Shown here: positions 42,750-51,552 of the stretch, in pieces | How the letters are laid out: each line of letters opens with the position of its first letter | Position numbering within the stretch: the stretch's first letter is position 1 | Assembly (NCBI RefSeq): GCF_005405125.1 | Contig: NZ_BJDL01000025.1 | Location: 1-64,000 of the forward strand | DNA: 64,000 nucleotides | Source: Lactiplantibacillus songbeiensis | GTDB taxonomy: Bacteria; Bacillota; Bacilli; Lactobacillales; Lactobacillaceae | Direction: 5' to 3' | Program-made: the position numbers and the translations under genes | The notes under the pieces: model-generated | Told to the model about the DNA's origin: nothing | The model's database searches: none | Seen by the model: only the letters and a program-made list of their open reading frames with translations

Positions 42750-44774
42750 CTAACCCTGATTCTCAATCTGATGAACCACATAATTAACAACCTTCAACGA
42801 AGATAACCCATCGTTAATCGCACAGAAGCGTTCATAGAATTTCGTAAACTTCGGATCATTGCGCATATCAGGCGTTTGTAAGTACTCGCCAATATACTGC
42901 AATAAATCATCCTCATTTTGCGCAATCTTGCCTGGCAAGTCCTGTTCATAATCAAGATAGAATCCGCGAAGTTCATCCTTATACAGATGATAATCATATG
43001 GGTAGAACAAGATTGGCCGTTGCAAGTAGGCATAATCAAAGAACACACTTGAGTAATCGGTAATCAACATGTCTGAAACTAAATACAAGTCCGAAATATT
43101 CGGGTAACTCGAGAAGTCATAGACAAAATCGGTATAGTTGGAAATATCCAAGGCATTTGAGATCAAGTAATGCATCCGCAAAATCAACACGGTGTCCTTA
43201 CCATACTTATCGCGGAAATCAGCCAAGCTAAATGGTAATTCAAAGGTATACTTCCCTTTTTCAGCGAATTGGTTGTCCCGATAAGTTGGCGCATACATGA
43301 CCACTTTTTTATCCAATGGAATGCCCATCGCTTGCTTCAAACGGGTCACATCATCAGCGTTCGAGTTAATCAATTCATCATTCCGTGGATAACCCACTTT
43401 CAAGATTTGGTTATTGAACCCAAAAGCTGACCGGAAAATCTGCGTTGAGTAATCGTTTGGTGACACCAGTGCGTCCCAGCGATTGGCTTCTTTAACAAAG
43501 TTGCGATGATAAGCTTGCGTGTTGGTCCCAGGCATCGTGACGTTTTGGATATCCAAGCCAAGCTTCTTCAACGGCGTCCCATGCCACGTTTGAATATAAG
43601 TGACATACTTCGGCTTCTTAACCCAAGCTGGGAAACGGGCGTTACTAATCCAATATTGAGACTTTTCTAAGACGCGCACCCACTTAGCAGTCCGCCGTTT
43701 AACATAGGGAATGCCATGTTCCTTACAATAAGGAATCGCTTCTTTATCGACAGACCAGACGTAATTAAAGCCAGGGTACAACTTACTGAATAGTTGATAA
43801 ATCGCTAATGGACTATCACTGACTTGACGACCGCCGAAGCTTTCAAAAACAATCGTAGTCTGTTCGTAAGGCCGATGACCGGCTTTAAATAAACGCCGCA
43901 TGTATTGCAAGTTCAGTTTTAAGTTTAATTGATGCAACAAATCCCGGGCGGTAGCTGCCTTGGCGCCGACCAAGCCTAGTTTTTGCGTTAACGTTAAACT
44001 TGGAATCTCAGTAATCACAATCCCATTGTTATACGTCTTATTGATTTGAACCAAGCGCCCGGCCGCATTCGGTTGCAGGACATTTTGCCCTTCCAATGAA
44101 CGCGCTAAAATAACACGCTGACGGACCGTTTTACCCGCATATTGATATTGGATAAACAATTCGTAATGACCATCTTGACGAATCTCATCAAGGGGCACTT
44201 GCACTTCAAACAAGCCCCGTAATGTGGTTGGCGTTGCTGTATAACTTAATGTATCTCCAGTATCACGGTCTTCCAAATAGATGGTTTGTTCGGTCAACTG
44301 TTTCCCATTAATCGTGGAGTAACCAGTCAGTTCAATGCCAGTCTCCGTCAAGTTAATACTATTGATGGCGAATTCATCGGCCCCTGCTTGGGCATGAATA
44401 TCGAATACCGCCCGCTGCTGGTCATCTGAATTAAACACAAAATAACTACTTAAGCTAAGTTGGTGCCGGTCGGAAACGTATTCGCTTTCAACCTGCAATA
44501 AGTACCGGTCATTTTCGACATTGAATGAAAAGTACATTTGCCAAGCAAACTCAGTTAAGTCAAATTGGTCAAAAATAAAATCATTCGGATCGATATCGAC
44601 TTTAATAATATTATTATGAATATTGCGATGAATCGGGACATTCATCGAAGCTAATGAGTTTTGTTCTAAAAAGATCAATGCTAGATTTTCAACGGCAAAG
44701 GGAACGTCGATTAATTCTAGCTCTAAGATTTGATGGGACTTTTTTTGATGAATCCCGGATAAAATGGCTCGCAT
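42750..44774 (-). CDS. tagF: CDP-glycerol glycerophosphotransferase (TagB/TagF-like)
   Basis: The 674-residue enzyme probably polymerises or primes the poly(glycerol phosphate) chain of wall teichoic acid using CDP-glycerol. Residues 1-270 are beta-rich and variable. The catalytic GT-B-like domain (about 300-674) shows YIQTWHGTPLKKLG, MYAPTYRDN and ITDYSSVFFDYAYLQRPILF, the His, Asp and Ser/Thr motifs of the family. It lies 17 nt after a gene of unknown function and close to tagD, so the three probably serve one pathway. Confidence 0.87.
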   Translation of the reverse strand: MRAILSGIHQKKSHQILELELIDVPFAVENLALIFLEQNSLASMNVPIHRNIHNNIIKVDIDPNDFIFDQFDLTEFAWQMYFSFNVENDRYLLQVESEYVSDRHQLSLSSYFVFNSDDQQRAVFDIHAQAGADEFAINSINLTETGIELTGYSTINGKQLTEQTIYLEDRDTGDTLSYTATPTTLRGLFEVQVPLDEIRQDGHYELFIQYQYAGKTVRQRVILARSLEGQNVLQPNAAGRLVQINKTYNNGIVITEIPSLTLTQKLGLVGAKAATARDLLHQLNLKLNLQYMRRLFKAGHRPYEQTTIVFESFGGRQVSDSPLAIYQLFSKLYPGFNYVWSVDKEAIPYCKEHGIPYVKRRTAKWVRVLEKSQYWISNARFPAWVKKPKYVTYIQTWHGTPLKKLGLDIQNVTMPGTNTQAYHRNFVKEANRWDALVSPNDYSTQIFRSAFGFNNQILKVGYPRNDELINSNADDVTRLKQAMGIPLDKKVVMYAPTYRDNQFAEKGKYTFELPFSLADFRDKYGKDTVLILRMHYLISNALDISNYTDFVYDFSSYPNISDLYLVSDMLITDYSSVFFDYAYLQRPILFYPYDYHLYKDELRGFYLDYEQDLPGKIAQNEDDLLQYIGEYLQTPDMRNDPKFTKFYERFCAINDGLSSLKVVNYVVHQIENQG

Positions 44775-44791
44775 GCTTTCGACTCCTTTGA

Positions 44792-45646
44792 TTAGTAGTT
44801 AAAAATCAATTGATGCGGCATCGTAGCCGTCATCTCAACGTTATGGTCAATATTAATAAACAAGTTTACGGCATCTAAGGCTAATTTCTGTAAGATATGA
44901 TGATAGAAGGCATAAATATCTTGATACTTATGGAAATCCACATAGTTCATCACTTGATAATAGTCTTCTTGTTCCGTGACGACACTCATTGCATTCTTAG
45001 CAGCCGCATGTTGCCGTTCCGTGGTTGGCGCTTGCGGTTGGGCTTCACGAATATCGGTCAATTGTAAGCTTGACGCACTATTCAAGTTATACAACCGCCG
45101 AACCGGCTTGGTATGCCGAATAAAACGGTAGACTAATTGCCCGTTTTGATTCAGCAAAGCTGATGATTGCACCGTGTTATCACGATAATTGGCAATCACT
45201 ACTGGCTTAGCGTTTTCATAGTAAACCACTTGGTCAACCTGATCATCTTGATAGAATGTCACATCAGTTAACGTGCCAGTCGGGGTCGTCCGGACTTCTT
45301 TCAAGAGCGCATCCCCAGCCAAATAACGCGTTAAATGCAAGCCACTTGGTTCATCAAATTCCCGTTTGGTCAAGCTGGCTTCATCAACAGTCTTAATCGC
45401 TGTTGGGGCTAAGTCAATGCCGTTATCATCCGCAAAGATTTCCGCTAAGGTGGTGATTGAGACGTGCTCATTTTGGCCCACTAATTTTGTGATCATCCAT
45501 TTTGCGGTGGCTACTTCAGCGTAATCCAAATTGCCTAAAATCACCCCAACTTGAGTGTCATTAGCCATTAATTGAGTCAATTGTGCCCCAAAGCTTTCCT
45601 TTTTAATATCTGATAAGGCCGTAACCAAAAAAACGGCATTTTTCAT
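44792..45646 (-). CDS. teichoic-acid-locus protein of unknown function
   Basis: This 284-residue protein starts MKNAVFLVTALSDIKKES. Residues 90-180 contain YxDD-type repeats (TDVTFYQDDQVDQVVYYENA and LLNQNGQLVYRFIRH) resembling the N-terminal non-catalytic part of poly(glycerol-phosphate) glucosyltransferases. The C-terminal part (LFINIDHNVEMTATMP) is not a glycosyltransferase donor site. It may be a separated accessory domain. The start at 45646 follows GGAGG by 7 nt. It lies between tagD and the tagF-like gene. Confidence 0.55.
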   Translation of the reverse strand: MKNAVFLVTALSDIKKESFGAQLTQLMANDTQVGVILGNLDYAEVATAKWMITKLVGQNEHVSITTLAEIFADDNGIDLAPTAIKTVDEASLTKREFDEPSGLHLTRYLAGDALLKEVRTTPTGTLTDVTFYQDDQVDQVVYYENAKPVVIANYRDNTVQSSALLNQNGQLVYRFIRHTKPVRRLYNLNSASSLQLTDIREAQPQAPTTERQHAAAKNAMSVVTEQEDYYQVMNYVDFHKYQDIYAFYHHILQKLALDAVNLFINIDHNVEMTATMPHQLIFNY

Positions 45647-45686
45647 TTTGCTGCCTCCATCATGTTGTTGTAAAACTACGTCACAC

Positions 45687-45726
45687 AAAAAGCCGGTTCA
45701 AAACCTGCGCTTTGAATCCGGCTTAC
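45687..45726 (-). terminator. terminator after tagD
   Basis: AAGCCGGATTCAAA pairs with TTTGAACCGGCTT with one bulge, followed by TTTTTGTG on the minus strand. A second hairpin without a T-run (CCACCAAGT / ACTTGGTGG, 45735-45771) lies between tagD and this one. Confidence 0.75.
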
Positions 45727-45783
45727 ATCCTGGCCCACCAAGTAACTTGCTACCGGCCAGCGACTTGGTGGCCTTGTCATTCA

Positions 45784-46185
45784 TTAGTCTGCTTTTGTTT
45801 GCATTCCTAAATCTTTTTTAATCTTAGTTGTTGAGATACCTTCCGTCCGTGGCAAGTAGACAACTTCACAGTAGTCCTTCAAAAAATCGAACTTACCCTT
45901 CCAGTCATCACCCATCACAAAGACGTCAATGTCATTATCAACGACATCACTAATTTTTTGATCCCAATTGCGTTCAGGAATCACTTCATCCACATATTTA
46001 ATCGCTTCAAGAATATACTTACGGTCTTCAAAGGACGTGTAAGCTTTTTTGCCTTTTTCAGCATTGAATTCGTCTGAGGAAACGCACACTGTTAAATGAT
46101 CACCCAAGGCCTTGGCCCGTTTCAATAACCGAATGTGGCCTTTGTGTAGTAAATCAAACGTTCCGTACGTAATTACTTTTCTCAA
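45784..46185 (-). CDS. tagD: glycerol-3-phosphate cytidylyltransferase
   Basis: TagD makes CDP-glycerol from CTP and glycerol 3-phosphate for teichoic acid synthesis. The 133-residue protein has the nucleotidyltransferase motifs GTFDLLHKGHIRLL (HxGH) and RTEGISTTKI (the second CTP-binding motif), and DVFVMGDDWKGKFD. The length is typical. It lies upstream of two teichoic-acid genes, separated by a terminator. Confidence 0.95.
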   Translation of the reverse strand: MRKVITYGTFDLLHKGHIRLLKRAKALGDHLTVCVSSDEFNAEKGKKAYTSFEDRKYILEAIKYVDEVIPERNWDQKISDVVDNDIDVFVMGDDWKGKFDFLKDYCEVVYLPRTEGISTTKIKKDLGMQTKAD

Positions 46186-46276
46186 GATACTAGTCTCCTA
46201 TTCAAGTAGTTCATAACTCAATACCGTCAATCTTACCATATAATGCAAGCGCGTCAATGTTAGAAAAACATAAAAT

Positions 46277-47464
46277 TTATTTTTTCTTAGTCATTGTCTC
46301 GCTGGGCTTAGTCGGTTTTGCCGGTTGCGGTTGATAGACTGTCGTCTGTGATCGCAAATCCGCTTCATTGTGTAAGGTCGCAATATTATACAAGTAAACG
46401 ACCACTGTCCGCACCACCGCGTAAAACGGAATGGCTAAGATCATACCCAGAATTCCGGCAATGTTCCCTGCCGCCAGCAACAAGATGATGATGGTCAACG
46501 GATGAATCTTCAACGTCCGCCCAATAATGTTTGGATAGATCAAGTTGCCATCAACTTGTTGCACAATAATCACGACGATGATGACATAAATCACTTGTGC
46601 AGGTGACCGGGTAAACGCCACGATTAACGATGGCGCAATCCCAATATAGGGACCGACGTACGGGATAATGTTCGTAAAGCCAGCAATCACCCCAAGCAGA
46701 AGTCCATAAGGTTGCGAGATCAACATGTAACCAATCACGGTAAAGGTCCCGACAAACAAACATTCAATCACCTGCCCACTAATGTAGCTTGAAATCGTAT
46801 CACCCATTTTTTGCAATAACTGGATGATTTCTGGCCGCTGCTTACGTGGCAAAAAACGACTGATAGCCGGTACAAACTTGCCACCATCTTTTAACATGTA
46901 AAACAAGATAACTGGAATCGTAATCGCCATAATCGTCACACTAGTAATCGTCGAAATCACTGAAACGATACTGGTCGACAGCGATGAGAGAAAGTTTTGC
47001 GCATACTTACTAATCTCACCATTGAACTGATTGACATAAGAATTGATATCAACTTTTTTTAAGACACTACTATTATTAATCGTCTTCGTTGCCGCTTTTT
47101 GCAACTGAGTAGCCAGGTCTGGCAAGTTATAAATCAATTGGGTCACCTGGGTCACTAAGCGCGGAATCAACGATACAAGGCCCCAAGCAATAATTCCTGC
47201 TAAAAGTAAAAAGACGATACTGACAGCACCCGTCCGTGAAATTCGAAATTTTTTATAATGCACTTTGGTTAAAACTTTGACTAACGGATTCAACATATAA
47301 AATAAGAAGCCGGAAATCACGATTGGCATAAAGACTACGTTTAAGAAGGTCCCAATCGGTTGAAATAAGAAGCCAAGTTTAGTGCATACCCAGATCAAGG
47401 TCGCAACAATCAGAATTTCAAGCGACCAGAATAATAACGATGACTCTTTTAAGCGTTTTAGCAC
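46277..47464 (-). CDS. AI-2E family transporter (PerM-like)
   Basis: A 395-residue protein with about eight membrane helices and a central soluble insertion (about 105-165) as in TqsA/YdbI-type proteins. Conserved parts are YMLNPLVKVL, TNIIPYVGPYIGIAPSLIVA and QQVDGNLIYPNIIGR. The family includes AI-2 exporters, sodium/proton antiporters and uncharacterised members, so the substrate is open. The C-terminal tail is polar with Pro/Lys repeats. It lies upstream of tagD on the same strand with a 91-bp gap. Confidence 0.82.
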   Translation of the reverse strand: MLKRLKESSLLFWSLEILIVATLIWVCTKLGFLFQPIGTFLNVVFMPIVISGFLFYMLNPLVKVLTKVHYKKFRISRTGAVSIVFLLLAGIIAWGLVSLIPRLVTQVTQLIYNLPDLATQLQKAATKTINNSSVLKKVDINSYVNQFNGEISKYAQNFLSSLSTSIVSVISTITSVTIMAITIPVILFYMLKDGGKFVPAISRFLPRKQRPEIIQLLQKMGDTISSYISGQVIECLFVGTFTVIGYMLISQPYGLLLGVIAGFTNIIPYVGPYIGIAPSLIVAFTRSPAQVIYVIIVVIIVQQVDGNLIYPNIIGRTLKIHPLTIIILLLAAGNIAGILGMILAIPFYAVVRTVVVYLYNIATLHNEADLRSQTTVYQPQPAKPTKPSETMTKKK

Positions 47465-47635
47465 CGCGGTGCCCCCTCGTCTGTCATAATGATATTTTAA
47501 TTATAACCTATTTGATGGTCCACGGAAACTGTTGCCACATGCCGTTTTCCTAGAATAAATGAATTAACTATTTAAAAATGATGAGAAAAATGGTAATTTA
47601 GTTAGGAAGACAAATTTTGAAGGAGTGTTTAAGCT

Positions 47636-48562
47636 ATGTCACGAAAAATTGCAGTTATTGGGATGGGCCACGTTGGTTCAACAGCCGCTCATTATATCGT
47701 TGCCAACGGTTTCGCTGATGACTTGGTCTTAATCGACCCAAATGAAGGCAAAGTTAACGCTGACGCCTTAGACTTTAAAGATGCCATGCCTAACTTACCT
47801 TTCCACACCAATATCACCGTTAACGACTACCGTGCGTTAAAAGATGCCGATGTCATCATCTCCGCTTTAGGGAATATCAAGTTACAAGACAACCCGAATG
47901 ATGACCGCTTTGCCGAATTGCCATTTACTAGCAAAAATGTCAAAGACGTCGCTGCTAAGATCAAAGCCAGTGGGTTCAACGGGATTATCGTTGCTATCAC
48001 CAATCCAGTGGACGTGATTACATCAATCTACCAAGAAGTGACCGGGTTACCAAAGAAACACGTCATTGGGACTGGGACACTGTTAGATTCAGCCCGGATG
48101 AAGCGCGCGGTTGCTGACGAACTGCATATCGACTCTCGTTCCGTCGACGGTTACAACTTAGGTGAACATGGAAACTCCCAATTCACTGCTTGGTCAACCG
48201 TCCGTGTCTTGGGCCAACCGATTAGTAAAATTGCTGCTGAACGTGGCCTCGACTTGGATCAATTGGATAAAACTGCCAAGCGTGGCGGCTTTACCGTTTT
48301 CCATGGCAAAAAATATACCAGCTACGGCGTTGCCACGGCGGCGGTTCGGTTAGCTAACACCGTTTTAAACGATGCGTTAACTGAATTACCCGTTTCTAAC
48401 TACCGTGCCGAATATGGCGTCTACCTCTCCTACCCAGCCATCGTCGGTCGCGATGGGATTATTGAACAATGCCAATTAGATTTAACTGAAGACGAATTAA
48501 AGAAACTACAAATCTCTGCTGATTATATCAAGACGAAGTTTGCTGAAAGTCAAGAAGCTTAA
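47636..48562 (+). CDS. hicD: L-2-hydroxyisocaproate/L-lactate dehydrogenase family
   Basis: A 308-residue NAD-dependent L-2-hydroxyacid dehydrogenase of the lactate/malate type. The N-terminus [16 protein letters not shown] is the Rossmann loop, VLIDPNEGK holds the Asp that selects NAD, and GEHGNSQ carries the catalytic His. The active-site loop ([16 protein letters not shown]) is unlike the GxRxxPG... loop of true lactate dehydrogenases and resembles L-hydroxyisocaproate dehydrogenases, which reduce branched 2-keto acids. It is a single gene with AAGGAG. Confidence 0.82.
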   Translation: MSRKIAVIGMGHVGSTAAHYIVANGFADDLVLIDPNEGKVNADALDFKDAMPNLPFHTNITVNDYRALKDADVIISALGNIKLQDNPNDDRFAELPFTSKNVKDVAAKIKASGFNGIIVAITNPVDVITSIYQEVTGLPKKHVIGTGTLLDSARMKRAVADELHIDSRSVDGYNLGEHGNSQFTAWSTVRVLGQPISKIAAERGLDLDQLDKTAKRGGFTVFHGKKYTSYGVATAAVRLANTVLNDALTELPVSNYRAEYGVYLSYPAIVGRDGIIEQCQLDLTEDELKKLQISADYIKTKFAESQEA

Positions 48563-48574
48563 TTGGTTACTAAA

Positions 48575-48622
48575 ATAGCGTTGCCCGGACAATTTTTTAT
48601 ATTGTCTGGACAACGCTCTTTT
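48575..48622. terminator. bidirectional terminator between hicD and hicB
   Basis: AGCGTTG-CCGGACAAT and ATTGTC-GG-CAACGCT form a 17-position stem with two mismatches. A/T runs lie on both sides. Confidence 0.88.
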
Positions 48623-48625
48623 CAT

Positions 48626-49045
48626 TTAACTGATCTTTTTCTGCTGCTGACTAGTACTCAACGTTCTCACTTGCGTCATTAGCACTTGCATTGCATTCAT
48701 CGTCAATAAATGATTAATCTGCGAATTCAAACTAATTCCTTCACGATCTGCCATTAAACTCAGCTGTTCGTGTAACGATTTTGGCAATCGCAACGTCACA
48801 CGACCAGAATAAGCATTTGCCGGGGTTGGCTCTGAAATTGGTCGATGCTCTGCTAAGTTAACTGCAAACCAAGCAGACTTAGCTGCCTCTAAATTAGCCA
48901 TTAAATCAGCCACCGTATCTTCATAAATTTTAAATCCTGGTAAATCAGGAATAGTCAATTGATAATACCGACCACCATCTGTTTCATCAATTGGATTAAT
49001 CACAATAGTGTAATTTAAGTCCATATAATACGTAACATCTTTCAT
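48626..49045 (-). CDS. hicB: HicB-like antitoxin
   Basis: The 139-residue antitoxin has an N-terminal partial RNase-H-like HicB domain (about 10-75: GRYYQLTIPDLPGFKIYEDT) and a C-terminal ribbon-helix-helix (RVTLRLPKSLHEQL, MADREGISLNSQINHLLT) that should bind DNA. It neutralises HicA and represses the operon. Its start overlaps the hicA stop (ATGA), and its GGAGG site lies within the last hicA codons. The order hicA-hicB is the usual one. A palindrome upstream of hicA is the likely operator. Confidence 0.88.
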   Translation of the reverse strand: MKDVTYYMDLNYTIVINPIDETDGGRYYQLTIPDLPGFKIYEDTVADLMANLEAAKSAWFAVNLAEHRPISEPTPANAYSGRVTLRLPKSLHEQLSLMADREGISLNSQINHLLTMNAMQVLMTQVRTLSTSQQQKKIS

Positions 49046-49308
49046 TTTAAGCCTCCATTAGTATGCTTAATTGCTTCAAGCATTCGAACAACATCAATCA
49101 CATTGTATTGCTTCAGCGCAGTATGATGTTTCGGAATCACAATCGTTTGTCTAACATTAGGATGGGTCACAATATAATGTGACCCACCGTTATGATTTTG
49201 AAATTGGCACCCATAATATTCTAACAGTCGTTTTGCATCACTGAATTTTAAACTTTTCGGCGCAATCTTAGCGCCAAATCTACGTTCCAACTTTTCTATG
49301 GAAGTCAT
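49042..49308 (-). CDS. hicA: HicA-like mRNA interferase toxin
   Basis: An 88-residue protein of the double-stranded RNA-binding-fold toxin family. SDAKRLLEYYGCQFQNHNG carries the first helix. GGSHYIVTHPN contains the conserved catalytic His, and QTIVIPKHHTALKQY closes the fold. The toxin cleaves mRNA when free. I use the ATG at 49308 preceded by AGGTG. The longer in-frame extension upstream would cover the palindrome and is unlikely. Confidence 0.85.
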   Translation of the reverse strand: MTSIEKLERRFGAKIAPKSLKFSDAKRLLEYYGCQFQNHNGGSHYIVTHPNVRQTIVIPKHHTALKQYNVIDVVRMLEAIKHTNGGLK

Positions 49309-49322
49309 AATTAGCACCTGTG

Positions 49323-49336
49323 CACCATATATGGTG
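49323..49336 (-). promoter_or_regulatory. palindromic operator of hicAB
   Basis: CACCATATATGGTG is a perfect 14-bp palindrome 15 bp upstream of the hicA start, placed where a ribbon-helix-helix autorepressor such as HicB would bind. Confidence 0.6.
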
Positions 49337-49421
49337 TCATTGACTGTGTTAACCATAACTTGGATTAACAACGGGTGCAACTATTTTTACTCATGATCTA
49401 CAGATTAACCTAATCATTTTT

Positions 49422-50009
49422 TTAATCACTATTGGATTTTCTCACCGGCTGAAATAACCGGGTCTGTTCATAAAACAATCGGGCGACAGCGGGCGTAATT
49501 AAGTGTCGTTGGGCTAACTGCTGACTGAGTTGTAACGCCGTCACTTGCTGTAATCGTCGACTGGGACGCTTCGAGTGATCATTCACTTTTAGATCCTGAT
49601 GATTGATAAAATCTGTTAATTCGGGATTGTCACTACAAATGATTGGAATATCCCAAGTCAAACTAGCCGCTAGTGTTGCCAAAGTACTGGGTTGCGTTAA
49701 CGAGCTGATCGGTTGTTGCCGCTGTAAAGCCTGCTGATTTGTTGTCAACCAAGCTGAGGTTAACATCGCCAAATGAGCCTGATACAGCGCATGCTCAGTT
49801 GCTGATAACCGAGCGGGACTAAAGATAACCCAGTCTCCACGCATAATCAATCGCGTTACTTGGCGTTTTAGTTGGCCATCTGTTAATTCCTGATAAACAT
49901 CGATATGAATATAGACCACTTTATAAAGATTTTGTAACCAGCCAATCACGTGACTAGCCTGAAACTGCGCCATTTGAATTAAGAGTTGCGTTTCAATCAA
50001 AGCCGTCAT
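49422..50009 (-). CDS. PIN-like nuclease domain protein of a three-gene module
   Basis: This 195-residue protein looks like a PIN-fold nuclease. TALIETQLLIQMAQFQ would hold the first acidic position (Glu rather than Asp). IHIDVYQELTD is the second region, and LAASLTWDIPIICSDNPELT the third strand with the usual Asp. The acidic set is therefore partly altered. The C-terminus (150-195) is basic. The start at 50009 follows GGAG and lies inside the upstream gene (17-bp overlap). Probable toxin-like partner of the Xre and ImmA-like genes. Confidence 0.55.
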   Translation of the reverse strand: MTALIETQLLIQMAQFQASHVIGWLQNLYKVVYIHIDVYQELTDGQLKRQVTRLIMRGDWVIFSPARLSATEHALYQAHLAMLTSAWLTTNQQALQRQQPISSLTQPSTLATLAASLTWDIPIICSDNPELTDFINHQDLKVNDHSKRPSRRLQQVTALQLSQQLAQRHLITPAVARLFYEQTRLFQPVRKSNSD

Positions 50010-50754
50010 TTGCCATCTCCATTTCAATTAGTTGTCGCTGACTCGACCACAACTCAGCTGCTGCTAACGGTTCAACTGGCGTCAAGACCGTTGCGCCACG
50101 GGCAATCGTTAATTGCTGATGTTTAACCTGCCTAGTCACGACCGTCTTAAGTGCTTCAAACCGACTTAACAATCGAATTTGATCTAAGGGACTGGGCGCT
50201 ACCCCTAACTCTTGCCGCAAGACTAACCAATCATCATGGGTCAACGCACTTAAAGCCTGAGGCACTTGAATTTCCAAACTGAATAGTCTTGTCACGACTG
50301 TCGCATACGGCACCATCGCCAAATCGGCTAATTGCATAACCCGAGCGAGTACCGTCGTTTCAGCGGTAAAGCTCAACCAAGTACTGATCATTAACTCGGC
50401 GGGCATCATCGCCATCGCAGCCACTTGACAGGCAGCTTTAGCATGATCAAAATTCGTCGTTAATAAACGCGCATCCGTCTGCCCATACCAGAGCGACCAT
50501 AATTCATGGGCAGCACTTTGATAACGCTGTCGCAACGGCTGGTGCGTATTAATGGCAATTAAGGTCTCCGTGGCGGTCGTTAACGCAGCGCCATAGTAGT
50601 CCCGGTCATTCACATCTTGATAAATTAAAGTTGCTTTGGTCGCAATGACCTGTTCAATCGTACTGCCTAAGAAATATTCAATGGGCATCAATTCGGCTAA
50701 ATATTCAGCCGCAATCAAGGTCACCATTCGATGCGCAAGTGGTTTATTGGGCAT
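49993..50754 (-). CDS. ImmA/IrrE-like protein with a broken HExxH motif
   Basis: A 253-residue protein. Residues 70-90 (INTHQPLRQRYQSAAHELWS) match the NxxxxxxRxRFxxAHELGH motif of ImmA/IrrE zinc peptidases, but the second His is Ser (HELWS), so metal-dependent catalysis is doubtful. SWLSFTAETTVLARVM and a helical C-terminal region (150-250) follow, as in COG2856 proteins. It overlaps the Xre gene by 11 bp and the PIN-like gene by 17 bp, so translation of all three is coupled. Confidence 0.6.
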   Translation of the reverse strand: MPNKPLAHRMVTLIAAEYLAELMPIEYFLGSTIEQVIATKATLIYQDVNDRDYYGAALTTATETLIAINTHQPLRQRYQSAAHELWSLWYGQTDARLLTTNFDHAKAACQVAAMAMMPAELMISTWLSFTAETTVLARVMQLADLAMVPYATVVTRLFSLEIQVPQALSALTHDDWLVLRQELGVAPSPLDQIRLLSRFEALKTVVTRQVKHQQLTIARGATVLTPVEPLAAAELWSSQRQLIEMEMANDGFD

Positions 50755-51088
50755 GACGTAACCTTTCCACCAACTGCAGACTATGTAACTGTTGAGTTGC
50801 TAGGGCCAGCGTCGTTAACGCCGCCTGACTCGTATAAGTCTTGGCGGTTCCACGAACTTGCCAACTAGTACTGCTATTGTCGACTGGTAGCACCAATTGA
50901 CTCACCGACTGATCGGTAATCTTCGCCAAACTGGCAATTTGATCGATGGTTAACTTAAACTGGCCAGTAATATACTGTTGTAAGCGCCGTGGGGTTAAAT
51001 CTAATTGTTGCGCCAACCATGATTGAGTCTGTCCGTGCTGCGATAGCCAACGCTCGACATTCGCTAAAATCTGTTGTTCCACTTGCAT
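50744..51088 (-). CDS. Xre family DNA-binding protein
   Basis: A 114-residue protein with a helix-turn-helix at about 20-65 (HGQTQSWLAQQLDLTPRRLQ, QYITGQFKLTIDQIASLAKI), followed by a short beta segment and a C-terminal helix. It is first in a tightly overlapping operon with an ImmA-like gene and a PIN-like gene, and is the likely antitoxin or repressor. The start follows a weak GAGGAAC site. Confidence 0.78.
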   Translation of the reverse strand: MQVEQQILANVERWLSQHGQTQSWLAQQLDLTPRRLQQYITGQFKLTIDQIASLAKITDQSVSQLVLPVDNSSTSWQVRGTAKTYTSQAALTTLALATQQLHSLQLVERLRHAQ

Positions 51089-51179
51089 GTGGGTTCCTCG
51101 TTTTCCATTGCGTGACGGCTGCTCATCTGGCTTTCACAAGTAGTTACGCAAAATTTGAGTCAATTCCGTTTATGTTTAT

Positions 51180-51212
51180 AAAAAAACGACCATCTTTTTT
51201 CAGATGATCGCT
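51180..51212 (-). terminator. terminator of the Panacea/partner pair
   Basis: CGATCATCT and AGATGGTCG pair on the minus strand (one G-T pair) with TTTTTTT following, just after the 51218 stop. Confidence 0.8.
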
Positions 51213-51217
51213 ACTGG

Positions 51218-51460
51218 TTAAAATTTATATTGATGATGCGGATCAATTCGAGTTAAAACTAAATAACCATCAGTGTTGTAAAAACCATGTATTCTAAAAT
51301 CACGCGAACCATTACTAAAATGCAGCATCTCATACCAACCTTGATCAAATTGCTCGCGATGCTTAGCACCACCATTCGTGCGCAAATACAACTGCTCGAC
51401 CTGTGCGATAGTTAGCTGACGACCAATCGTTTTAGCCATAAATAGTTGTAACTGCCGCAA
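51218..51460 (-). CDS. small protein downstream of a Panacea gene, 5' end probably frameshifted
   Basis: The frame (80 residues from a TTG, or 73 from the first ATG) reads GRQLTIAQVEQLYLRTNGGA, then a compact segment EMLHFSNGSRDFRIHGFYNT and a basic end. No ribosome binding site precedes either start. Immediately upstream is a run of eight A (minus strand, 51483-51476). With one more A, an ATG at 51489 would be in frame and give a natural N-terminus MIKKKLKPTDLRQLQLF. The gene is thus either disrupted, phase-variable or read by slippage. The family is unknown. A toxin role is suggested only by its Panacea neighbour. Confidence 0.5.
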   Translation of the reverse strand: MRQLQLFMAKTIGRQLTIAQVEQLYLRTNGGAKHREQFDQGWYEMLHFSNGSRDFRIHGFYNTDGYLVLTRIDPHHQYKF

Positions 51461-51552
51461 ATCAGTCGGCTTTAATTTTTTTTAATCATACTGGCTATCT
51501 AACATGACCTCAATTGAAAGTCTAAATTTCTGTACCTGGCGCTTATCCGCAA

